A stretch of DNA of 64,000 nt from an uncultured Ruegeria sp. GTDB taxonomy: Bacteria; Pseudomonadota; Alphaproteobacteria; Rhodobacterales; Rhodobacteraceae. The DNA lies in NCBI RefSeq assembly GCF_947504215.1, contig NZ_CANNGO010000010.1:62001-126000 (forward strand), read 5' to 3'. The translations under genes and the position numbers were made by a program. Within the stretch, counting starts at the first letter, position 1. Each line of letters begins with the position of its first letter. The notes below the pieces were generated by a model that was not told the DNA's origin, searched no databases, and worked only from the letters and a program-made list of their open reading frames with translations. Of this stretch, positions 46,191 to 54,121 are shown in pieces.

Positions 46191-49100
46191 TTAGTTCGAA
46201 ACATATCCGGCAATGACCTGCAACAGCTTGAACGCCGTAGCCGCGTCGTTTTCCACAACAGCCAGGAATTCTTCCTCACCGATGCGCAAACAGGACAGCT
46301 CTGTTTCGGCAACCATACTCAAGGCGCGCGGTTCTTTGCGGATCAACCCCAATTCGCCGACCAAAGCGCCCGCCCCAACCTTTGCAATCAGTTGATCGGG
46401 TCCCTCGATTTGGGGAAGATACAGCCCAGCCTCACCGTCCAAGACAACATAAGCCCCGTCCGTCGGCTGATCATCTTTCAAAAACACCACCTGCCCGGGA
46501 GCCGCATTGAACCAGCGCGCACCAAAGGCCAACAGGCGCAATTGCCTGCGATCCAACCCCGAAAACAGGGGGGTCTGTTCCAATGCGCGAAGCTTGCGCG
46601 CAAGGTCGGCCGAGGCAGCGCTGTCCTCCTCCACGTCCGCAGGTCCTTCGTCAGTGACCACACGACCTTGTCGGATTTCAACATACATGTCGAATACATC
46701 GGGGCTTTCGAACTGGTCATTCAGGTAGATGACCGTGGTCTCGGGCAGCAATTCACGCAGGTTTTTATACACAGCGACCTGTGTCTGCATGTCATAGCTG
46801 GCCAAGGCGTTTTCCAGGATCAAAATGTCGGGTTTTTTGATCGTTGCCCGGGTAAAGGCCAAAGGTTCGGCAAACACGGCTGGCAGGTTTTGCCCCCCCA
46901 GAGACACCGGAATGTCGTAGATCAATTCCACCACCAGCGGCCGTGCGCCATTTTCGTCCAACACATCGACGATCAGTTTGCGCGCTTCATCCGAACGCAC
47001 ACCTCCTATCTGGCTGACCTTACCGAACAGGGCGTTTTCCATCACTGTCAAGCCGGGCGCAAACTCCTCCGGTTTCAGCGGCACGAAGACATCCTGCAAC
47101 CGCTCCAACAGCTTCTCGGAATGGCTGTGGCGCAGTTCAAGGATCCGGTCCTTCAACTCATCTGTAAACGCCGGCCCGATCTGTTCAGCCGAAATCACCA
47201 ACGGAACCGCAAGCAAATTGGCCAACTGCCCGTCATCCAACCCAGCGGCACCTTCCTTGCGTGTGCGCTCGACCAGCTCGACGGCTGTTTCATAGGTTTG
47301 CGCCTCAAGCCCCAACTTGCGGAACAATGGGTGATCCGTTCCGTCGAGCCCGAAGATCTGCCGCAGCATATCGATCACGTCACGCGTCAACGCAATCAGT
47401 GTCTCGTCCAATCCCAGCTCGCGCAATTGCCCCAGAAAGACAGTTTGTTGCGCCAGCAGGTCTTGTGTCACTGAAACACGAGGTGTTGCAAAAAGCAGGT
47501 TTTCAGCCACGGGAAGCGCCGGATTGTAGCTGTCCCGATCAAAGATCAGAGCATGCTGTTCCAACCCTGCCTCATGAACTGCTTGCTGAACACGCGGGCG
47601 AAGCTCAACCAATTTTTGCGCAAGCTCTGGATGTTCTGTCGCATTGAACTCCTGTTCTGCGCCGCGTTGGAACAGTGCAGCCCCGGATCCCATCCCATCA
47701 ATCAGCCGTAGCCACCAATCTCGCAACGCGGTTGCACTGTCTAAACCCGCCAGAGACGGATCCAGCCATTCAGCCTTGAAAGGGTCGGTGCTATTTCCAG
47801 CCCTGAGTGTTTCGGGGAAATCTGGATCGTCGGCGGCGTTTGACAATGGCTTGTACCGCATCGGCATCATGACGTTGTCACCCAGCGTGCCTTGGAACAT
47901 GACCGGCCGGGACGAGGCATAGCCTATGCGTGCTGCCACAATACCTTGGTGCAACTCGGACAGTTTCTGATCACCGATTTCGACCCGACCTGCACTTGGC
48001 AGGATTTCCCGGGTCAACAGCTCTCCGATCGCTCGCCTATCCTCTTCGCTTGGCGCGGCGATACCGATGGTTTTGCCATGCGGAAAAGTCAAGTTTAGAT
48101 CATCCAACACCTGATTTCCATCGATGTCGCGGACCGACACCCGATCCAGAACAATATCGCGATTCAGATGTGGGCGTGCTTCAGGCTCACCTTCGAACAG
48201 CTTTTCATCCTGCATACCGGAAGGAGCAAAGCGTTCGATCACGACATCCCAGCGCAGGGACATATCCTGGGTCTGGTTGTAGTAGGTCAGCAGCTCTTTC
48301 CAGGGCGAGCTGAGATCTTTGTAAGCCGCAAGCGCCGCAACCAGAGCCCCCAGTGAAACCGACCCCTGAAGCACCAGAAGCCCGCCAACCAGATAGAACA
48401 TGAACGGCGTCAATTGCGAGATGAAGTTGTTTATGAACTTCATAAAAAACTTCTTCTGGTAGATCTCGAACCGGATGCCAAACAACCGACCCAATTGATC
48501 CGAGATCATGGCCCGACGATACCGCCAGCCCCCGTTCGCGCGCAGGGTCGATGCGCCTGCGGCGTTTTCACCGATTTGGGCCGCCAATACGCGCACTTCT
48601 TGAATACGGCGTTTGTTCAGCAAGTTGATCTGACGTTGCAAGCGCGGGATCAACCAGGCCTGAACCGGGATCAGCGCGACGGCGGCCAGACCAAACCAGA
48701 AGCTTTGCAGAAACAGGAAAGACAGGATGGTGATCATCTGCCCTGCCTGCAAAACCGGTTGACTGATCGCATCGCCCATCAGCCCGCCCATCGGCTCACT
48801 TTCGGCGGTGATCATCGATACCAGCTCACCTTGGCTGACGCGCTCAAAATAAGGCTGTGGGAATCGCAAGGTGCGGCTGATCAACTGATAGCGAAGCCGG
48901 CGCAGCATCCGCTCGCTCAGCACACCTTTCATGGTGTTGATGCGCATCTTCATCAGCCCGTGCGCCAGAACCGCGACTAAAAAGGCAAAACACAAGATGA
49001 TCAGAAAATTCGTTTGCGGCAGGCTGTAACCCCAGAACTCGACAATGCTGCTTGTGGCGCCGATCGCATCATTGATGATGCGTTTCGGCAGCTCCAGCGT

Positions 49101-49199
49101 CAGGTACAGCAATGGGAATAACGTCGATGTGACGGCCAGCAAAATCAGCTGGTCGCGCTTGGAGTACTTCCAAATGAACCGAAAAATCGTGCGTTCTAT
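46191..49199 (-). CDS. ABC-exporter-like membrane protein with degenerate ATPase, large insertion and cyclic-nucleotide-binding domain; apparent ATA start
   Basis: About 1002 residues. An ABC-type-1 transmembrane domain (about 20-315) is followed by an ABC ATPase domain in which the catalytic motifs are lost: Walker A reads GIAAPSEEDRR, the Q-loop Gln is replaced (YASSRPVMFQGTLGDN), Walker B reads ILILENALASYD, and the H-loop His is Asn (YLNDQF). Only the signature-like SLGGQ remains. About 300 extra residues sit inside the ATPase domain, with two more segments like the Q-loop region (LPVAENLLFATP, LTVMENALFGKV). The last 140 residues are a cNMP-binding domain (GALVGELGLIRKEPRALSMV). Homology-like sequence (ERTIFRFIWKYSKRDQLIL) continues upstream of the first TTG (49142) to an ATA at 49199 with AGGGGCAGG before it; an in-frame stop lies 24 bases further up, with no ATG, GTG or TTG between. 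Confidence 0.75.
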   Translation of the reverse strand: MERTIFRFIWKYSKRDQLILLAVTSTLFPLLYLTLELPKRIINDAIGATSSIVEFWGYSLPQTNFLIILCFAFLVAVLAHGLMKMRINTMKGVLSERMLRRLRYQLISRTLRFPQPYFERVSQGELVSMITAESEPMGGLMGDAISQPVLQAGQMITILSFLFLQSFWFGLAAVALIPVQAWLIPRLQRQINLLNKRRIQEVRVLAAQIGENAAGASTLRANGGWRYRRAMISDQLGRLFGIRFEIYQKKFFMKFINNFISQLTPFMFYLVGGLLVLQGSVSLGALVAALAAYKDLSSPWKELLTYYNQTQDMSLRWDVVIERFAPSGMQDEKLFEGEPEARPHLNRDIVLDRVSVRDIDGNQVLDDLNLTFPHGKTIGIAAPSEEDRRAIGELLTREILPSAGRVEIGDQKLSELHQGIVAARIGYASSRPVMFQGTLGDNVMMPMRYKPLSNAADDPDFPETLRAGNSTDPFKAEWLDPSLAGLDSATALRDWWLRLIDGMGSGAALFQRGAEQEFNATEHPELAQKLVELRPRVQQAVHEAGLEQHALIFDRDSYNPALPVAENLLFATPRVSVTQDLLAQQTVFLGQLRELGLDETLIALTRDVIDMLRQIFGLDGTDHPLFRKLGLEAQTYETAVELVERTRKEGAAGLDDGQLANLLAVPLVISAEQIGPAFTDELKDRILELRHSHSEKLLERLQDVFVPLKPEEFAPGLTVMENALFGKVSQIGGVRSDEARKLIVDVLDENGARPLVVELIYDIPVSLGGQNLPAVFAEPLAFTRATIKKPDILILENALASYDMQTQVAVYKNLRELLPETTVIYLNDQFESPDVFDMYVEIRQGRVVTDEGPADVEEDSAASADLARKLRALEQTPLFSGLDRRQLRLLAFGARWFNAAPGQVVFLKDDQPTDGAYVVLDGEAGLYLPQIEGPDQLIAKVGAGALVGELGLIRKEPRALSMVAETELSCLRIGEEEFLAVVENDAATAFKLLQVIAGYVSN

Positions 49200-49401
49200 T
49201 GAACCTGCCCCTGCTGCTGATCAACGAAGTGATTTTGGTGTTATGCATGCAAATACAACAGATTGAATTTACAGTAATCCAGTTGGGATACGCAAATAGT
49301 TTCACACTTGGTATATTTATTCGCGTTGTGTGAACTAGTTCATTTACGTGCCCGCGTTTTCAGTCATAGTATTCGGGCAGGACGAGATCGGGAGGGTACT
49401 T

Positions 49402-49791
49402 TTGACTGCCAGTTTTGGCGCAGTATTTCTTATGCTCTGCTTATTGCAGATCAAGCATATGTTTGCCGATTTCTTCCTACAGACACCTAAAATGCTTTCC
49501 GGGCGAGGAGAGTATTTTCACATGGGTCGTGCACAGCATGCCGGTGTGCACGTCGTTGGTTCTGTTATCGTGTTCCTGCTGTTCGGCGCACCGCTGATGT
49601 TTATTCTGGTAATCGGGGCCCTGGAATGGGTTGTTCACTTTAACATCGATTTCTTCAAGGCAAGCTATTCCGACAAAAAGCAGCTGGAGCCCAATCAGGC
49701 CGCTTTTTGGCGCGCGGCGGGATTGGATCAGTGCCTGCATAACCTGACTTATGTTGCAATGGTTTGGGCCTGGGTTACGTTCGCAACCTGA
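49402..49791 (+). CDS. DUF3307-family membrane protein
   Basis: A 129-residue protein with three or four hydrophobic segments. The N-terminal helix carries LLQIKHMFADFFLQTPKML, followed by a conserved HAGVHVVG and EWVVHFNIDFFK, the pattern of DUF3307 proteins, whose function is unknown. The start codon is TTG: GGGAGGG sits 5 bases before it, a better fit than an in-frame GTG 54 bases upstream. The gene lies in a divergent pair with the ABC-like gene across a 200-base gap. Confidence 0.75.
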   Translation: MTASFGAVFLMLCLLQIKHMFADFFLQTPKMLSGRGEYFHMGRAQHAGVHVVGSVIVFLLFGAPLMFILVIGALEWVVHFNIDFFKASYSDKKQLEPNQAAFWRAAGLDQCLHNLTYVAMVWAWVTFAT

Positions 49792-49804
49792 CAGCTCATC
49801 GAGA

Positions 49805-50536
49805 TCAAGCGACTGCATCCAGCGCGCTTGACTGATAGGCAGATAGCCACAGCTGGTCCAGCGAGTCGATCTTATCAAGCTCGAACTGTTGCTTAGCCTC
49901 CCAATACCGACCCGATGGCACATAATAGCCCAGCTCAGCTTCAAGCTGAAGCGGTGCACTCATGCGTTTGGTCGACAGCAGCGGACCCGAAGATAGATCT
50001 TTTGCTTTGACCGACGGATAGACTAAACGGCTGTCCCGATCGGACAAGCGAACCATCCGGCAACTTTGCAATGCACCAAAACATCCCAACCGGGCAGATT
50101 TCGCCTCAAGAGAGCGCAAGGTGATATCGTCTCGCAAAGGGTCTGCTGATCCGGTGCCGTAGAAATGTGTCTGACCCGAACCGTCATACACCATGTCACA
50201 TCCGAAATAGGCGATGATCTCGGGACGCAAAGCCGACAATGCCCAATAGCCTGCCGTAAAAGCCATCGTACCGCCCGCGTAAACGAATCCGCCAAATTCG
50301 TTTTGTCTTGGGACATAGTCATCGGCCGACACTATTTTCTGACCAGCGTTCAGTCTTTCGGGGCGCTTTTCTGTCGGAAAATCCTCGGGATGGATCAGGA
50401 AATCCCAATCCTGTCGGATGCGCCAAGCGTTGTTGATGGCCACAATATGCGTGAATGGGGAGCGTGCCCAATCGCGCGCCGCCATAGCAGACGGGGCGCT
50501 GCCGAGGATCAGGACTCTGTTCTTCGTGTCGGTCAT
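49805..50536 (-). CDS. Conserved protein with sialyltransferase/DUF115-like N-terminus
   Basis: A 243-residue soluble protein. It opens VLILGSAPSAMAARDWARSP, then HIVAINNAWRIRQDWDFLIH and EDFP, and later IIAYFGCDMVYDG and THFYGTGSADPLRDD. The G-S-A-P-S start and the placement of the later acidic motifs recall the nucleotide-sugar-binding half of bacterial sialyltransferases and of DUF115/Maf-type proteins, but this is a loose likeness. No partner genes help. It is convergent with the DUF3307 gene and 56 bases from the FAD oxidase gene on the same strand. Confidence 0.5.
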   Translation of the reverse strand: MTDTKNRVLILGSAPSAMAARDWARSPFTHIVAINNAWRIRQDWDFLIHPEDFPTEKRPERLNAGQKIVSADDYVPRQNEFGGFVYAGGTMAFTAGYWALSALRPEIIAYFGCDMVYDGSGQTHFYGTGSADPLRDDITLRSLEAKSARLGCFGALQSCRMVRLSDRDSRLVYPSVKAKDLSSGPLLSTKRMSAPLQLEAELGYYVPSGRYWEAKQQFELDKIDSLDQLWLSAYQSSALDAVA

Positions 50537-50592
50537 CTGGGGTCCGCCTTTTGTGCGAGCCCCATGAATCTTAGAGCATTTTCGGTGGGCGG

Positions 50593-51897
50593 CTAGCCCA
50601 GTACCGAAAAACTGCTCTCTTCATTGATCGGGCGCCTGCGTGAATAGAAGCCAACGTCGATCGACCGCTTGATATAGGGCAGTTCATACTGCAACGGTTG
50701 TGCGTCGTGATCCGTTCCACCCTCGCAATATGCGATCAAAGCAGTCATCATTTTTCCCGCGATTGGCGCGTTCTTGTACTGGTTCCCGCTGGTGCCGCAG
50801 GCCATGTAGAACCCCGGCAGGCTGGATTTGTCGTAGATCGGGATCCAATCGGTCGAAGCGTCATACAAATCGACGACCCCGCGCGTTTTCGAAGGGATAC
50901 CGAGGCTCGGCACGCGCTGCGCATAGCGCATGGCTTGGGTCGTCCATTGATCCGTGAAGTCAGGATTGTAGTGAACGTCATCTTCACACCACTGATGCGG
51001 GTCGCATTCCGGGTCTTCTGACCCGATCAGGATGTGGTTTCCATGCTCGGGGCGGCAGTAACAGGCTATGTCGCTGTCCGAAACAATCGTCCCGTGATTT
51101 TCAAAATCAAAGCCTTCGGGCGCGAGAACATGTACCACCTCTTGCCGCAGGGGGCGGGTTTCAATGGTCATGTCATCCAGAACACCGGCCATTTTGTTGA
51201 CGATCGCCGACCCCGGTCCGGCAACGTTTACAACCACCTTTGAACGAATTTCTTCCCCCGACGCGAGTTTGACACCCGCCACGCGTCCGCCTTCAGCCAG
51301 AACCTCAACAACCTCGACACCGGTACGGACCTCTGCCCCGTGTTGTTTTGCAGCATCCATCAGATTTTGCGCAGACAAGGCAGGGTCGGTGACATAGCCC
51401 GCTTGTGGCCAGAACACGCCGCCTTGCATCTTACGGCCGTTTGGCTGGCCAAACTCCGGATCATCCATGCGTTTCGCGGGGGCAAAGCTGTCTTGTGAAT
51501 AAACCGGAAGGCGTTCGGCGACTTTCTCGGGCGACCACTCCTCGAACGGACAATCCAAATCGGCACTGTTGAGCTTGTGCTTTTCCAGCAAACCGTTGGC
51601 TTCGGTTTTCATGACCAGACAGCCGGTTTCACGGAACTGCGCCAGATTGGCGTCTTCAGGCAGCCCAAGATAGTCGGCCCAGTCACGCCAGTAATGATAC
51701 CCCTCCCACGCAAAAGCCGTTCCGTCGAAAGTCGAATAGTGCATGCGAATGATGGCGCAGGACCCGGCGGTCGAGCCGTGGCCGACTTGGCCGTTGCGGT
51801 CCAGTGACAATGTCTTCCAGCCTGCCTTGGCCATCTCAAATGCGATGGCCGCCCCGATGACACCGGTTCCGATGATGATTGCGTCTGGTTGGCTCAT
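50593..51897 (-). CDS. FAD-dependent amine/amino-acid oxidoreductase (sarcosine oxidase beta/DadA-like)
   Basis: A 434-residue DAO-fold flavoprotein. The FAD motif is IIIGTGVIGAAIAFEMAKAG (residues 7-26), with the second strand ending LSLDRNGQVGHGSTAGSCAI. The substrate domain follows, and the C-terminal PGFYMACGTSGNQYKNAPIAGK closes around FAD. It lies in an operon with a TetR regulator, an MttB homologue and a dimethylglycine-dehydrogenase-like protein, so an N-methylated glycine such as sarcosine is the likely substrate (inference). Its ATG follows GAAGGAG and overlaps the tetR stop by 4 bases. Confidence 0.82.
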   Translation of the reverse strand: MSQPDAIIIGTGVIGAAIAFEMAKAGWKTLSLDRNGQVGHGSTAGSCAIIRMHYSTFDGTAFAWEGYHYWRDWADYLGLPEDANLAQFRETGCLVMKTEANGLLEKHKLNSADLDCPFEEWSPEKVAERLPVYSQDSFAPAKRMDDPEFGQPNGRKMQGGVFWPQAGYVTDPALSAQNLMDAAKQHGAEVRTGVEVVEVLAEGGRVAGVKLASGEEIRSKVVVNVAGPGSAIVNKMAGVLDDMTIETRPLRQEVVHVLAPEGFDFENHGTIVSDSDIACYCRPEHGNHILIGSEDPECDPHQWCEDDVHYNPDFTDQWTTQAMRYAQRVPSLGIPSKTRGVVDLYDASTDWIPIYDKSSLPGFYMACGTSGNQYKNAPIAGKMMTALIAYCEGGTDHDAQPLQYELPYIKRSIDVGFYSRRRPINEESSFSVLG

Positions 51898-52568
51898 TCT
51901 GTGTCTCCTTCCCAATAGCGCTTTGAATAGGCGCTGAATTCCTCGACTTCCTCGGGCTGCGGTTCGACACCGGTGAAGACATATAGATAGTGTGGAACCA
52001 TCGACAGCCGTGTTGCCATCGGCTCGTTCAACTGAGCCAGATCATATCCGATCTGCATGTAGTAAAGCACGCGCGCCCGGGTTTCGGCCTCAATCTCAGA
52101 GTAGCCGTGGCGCGCAAACATCGCGTGCAGGGCTTTCAAACGTTTCGCATCCGACTGATCCTGAATGCGACGTACCTTGCCGGACTTTCGCGCCCAATCC
52201 CGGATCGCGAAATCCAACGCCGTATCGAACAACTCTGTGTTCACAACACATCGATGCACATTGCAAACGGCTGCTGTGATGGTTTCTGCCGGTGCCTTAG
52301 CCTGTGCGATCAGGGCCGCCGTGTTTGTGGCCTGCCACCGCGCCAAAAGCGCATCCAACAGCTCCTGACGCGACTTGAAGTACCAGTAGAAGGACGACCG
52401 AGATACGGCCATCCGCTCAGCCAGGTTCAGAACTTTGATCTGGTCCACACCATCCGAAATCAGAACGTCCATGGCAACGTTCAACCAATCATCTCGCGTG
52501 ACCTTGATGTTGCCGACCAGCGGTTCGGCCTGTGGATCATCCCTGTGCAGGACCGGTTTTGTGTTCAT
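51894..52568 (-). CDS. TetR-family transcriptional regulator of the methylamine/betaine operon
   Basis: A 224-residue TetR protein. The helix-turn-helix is at about 25-72 (WLNVAMDVLISDGVDQIKVL followed by AERMAVSRSSFYWYFKSRQE). The ligand domain is unremarkable. It sits inside the operon: its ATG directly abuts the methyltransferase stop and its stop overlaps the oxidase start, so it is cotranscribed with what it probably represses. Palindromes in the operon promoter near 56.6 kb are candidate operators. Confidence 0.87.
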   Translation of the reverse strand: MNTKPVLHRDDPQAEPLVGNIKVTRDDWLNVAMDVLISDGVDQIKVLNLAERMAVSRSSFYWYFKSRQELLDALLARWQATNTAALIAQAKAPAETITAAVCNVHRCVVNTELFDTALDFAIRDWARKSGKVRRIQDQSDAKRLKALHAMFARHGYSEIEAETRARVLYYMQIGYDLAQLNEPMATRLSMVPHYLYVFTGVEPQPEEVEEFSAYSKRYWEGDTE

Positions 52569-54119
52569 TTAACTCTCCGGCGGTGCACCGCCCTCTGCGG
52601 TGCGTCGGGCAATAAAGTCATGCAGAGCGCCCAGCTTGTCGTTGTCGATGTTCGGGGCCTCAAAGTCATTCAGGATGCCTTTCCAAACACCGGTCGCACG
52701 ATGATTGGCATCCACCGATCCGCGCTCGGTCCAGGTGCCGAAATTGGCATAGTCGTGCACGTGGGGTTCGTAGAATTCGGTATTGTAACGCTCCATCGTC
52801 TGGCTGGAGGCAAAGAAATGTCCACTCGGTTCGACCTCGCGTAGCGCAGTGTCAAAGCCGATCTCGGCCTCTCCGGCCTGCGCACCGGCACAGAGTTCGG
52901 CGATCATGTTCAACACCTCGGCATCGCAGACCAGCTTTTCGAACGACACAGTTAGGCCACCTTCCAACCAACCAGCAGAATGAATAATCACCGTGGCCCC
53001 GGCCATCAGACAGCCCCACAGGCCGAACTGGTTTTCGTTCGCCGCCTGAACATCGTTGGTGTTGGATGCTGACCCTGCTGCCGACCGCCATGGCAATCCC
53101 AGATACCGCGCCAATTGCCCTGCTGCCAGAGATGCCTGAAAATGCGAAGGCGTCCCAAACGCAGGCGCCCCCGATTTCATGTCCACATTGCTGGTAAACG
53201 TTCCATAACAAACCGGCGCACCGGCATTGGTCAGCTGCGCCAGCGTCAGCGCCGCCAGAGCCTCGGCATGGGACAGCGTGATTGCACCGGCGACTGTAAT
53301 TGGCGCCATCGCTCCCATCAGCGTGAACGGTGTGATAATCGACATTTGCCCATGGCGCGCGAAGTCGATCAGCCCTTGCGCCATGGGGATATCAAGCGTG
53401 CGCGGGCTATTGGTATTGATGATCGTGTAGCAATGCGCGTTGCCGCGAAACACATCGTCGGACAGGCCGCGCGCGGTCGACAGCATCTCAAAGCAATCCA
53501 TTACCTGCGGTGTCCCGCGCGAGAAGAAGAACGGGAATTTATCCGTCAGCTCCATCTGCGCCTGTGTCGTGAAGTAGTGGCGCAGATTGGTCGGAAGGTC
53601 CTGCGGTTCGACCTGTGGCGAAATCATCTGGAACACATCGAAATGATGCGTGAGTTTCAGGAAGTCCAAATAGTCCTGCCCCGTTGCAGGACGGCGTCCC
53701 CGTTCCAGATCTGAGGCATTCGGGGCCCCTGCCCCGGGTTGAAAAACCAGCGACCCCAATTCCAAGGTAAAGTCCCTACGCCGTGCCCCGGCTCGGCAGG
53801 AGATAGATTTGGGTGCAGAAACAATCGCCGCCTCAACAATGTCGCGGCCGATGAAGACCATTTGACTGTCTTCATCCACCTTTGCGCCCGCTTTTTTGAA
53901 GATACGGATCGCTTCGGGCAACAAGACCTTGACCCCAAGCTCTTCAAGCGTACGCAGAGCAGTTTCGTGCATGTCCGCAATCTGGTCCGCCGGGAACACT
54001 TCCATCTGTGGGAAAGGGTTCCGCAACTGACGGTAGTTAACATCGCGACAAACCGGCGGGGCAGCATCTGCCCCGCGCCCACGCCGTCGTCTGCCCCGTT
54101 CTGAGGTCTGCGCGATCAT
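52569..54119 (-). CDS. Trimethylamine methyltransferase (MttB) family protein without pyrrolysine
   Basis: A 516-residue MttB-superfamily protein. The region where archaeal MttB has pyrrolysine is read through with ordinary codons and no in-frame TAG, which places it with the non-Pyl members (glycine betaine, proline betaine or carnitine methyltransferases). Recognisable segments include FPFFFSRGTPQVMDCFEML, ITPFTLMGAMAPITVAGAI and APVCYGTFTSNVDMKSGAP. Known members pass the methyl group to a corrinoid protein, but no corrinoid-protein gene is in this operon. The first 22 residues are Arg-rich. It begins 2 bases after the upstream stop. Confidence 0.85.
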   Translation of the reverse strand: MIAQTSERGRRRRGRGADAAPPVCRDVNYRQLRNPFPQMEVFPADQIADMHETALRTLEELGVKVLLPEAIRIFKKAGAKVDEDSQMVFIGRDIVEAAIVSAPKSISCRAGARRRDFTLELGSLVFQPGAGAPNASDLERGRRPATGQDYLDFLKLTHHFDVFQMISPQVEPQDLPTNLRHYFTTQAQMELTDKFPFFFSRGTPQVMDCFEMLSTARGLSDDVFRGNAHCYTIINTNSPRTLDIPMAQGLIDFARHGQMSIITPFTLMGAMAPITVAGAITLSHAEALAALTLAQLTNAGAPVCYGTFTSNVDMKSGAPAFGTPSHFQASLAAGQLARYLGLPWRSAAGSASNTNDVQAANENQFGLWGCLMAGATVIIHSAGWLEGGLTVSFEKLVCDAEVLNMIAELCAGAQAGEAEIGFDTALREVEPSGHFFASSQTMERYNTEFYEPHVHDYANFGTWTERGSVDANHRATGVWKGILNDFEAPNIDNDKLGALHDFIARRTAEGGAPPES

Positions 54120-54121
54120 CC

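Noticed and set aside
46392-47474. 360-codon open frame on the plus strand
   Set aside because: Antisense to the ABC-like protein; no start signal and no family resemblance.
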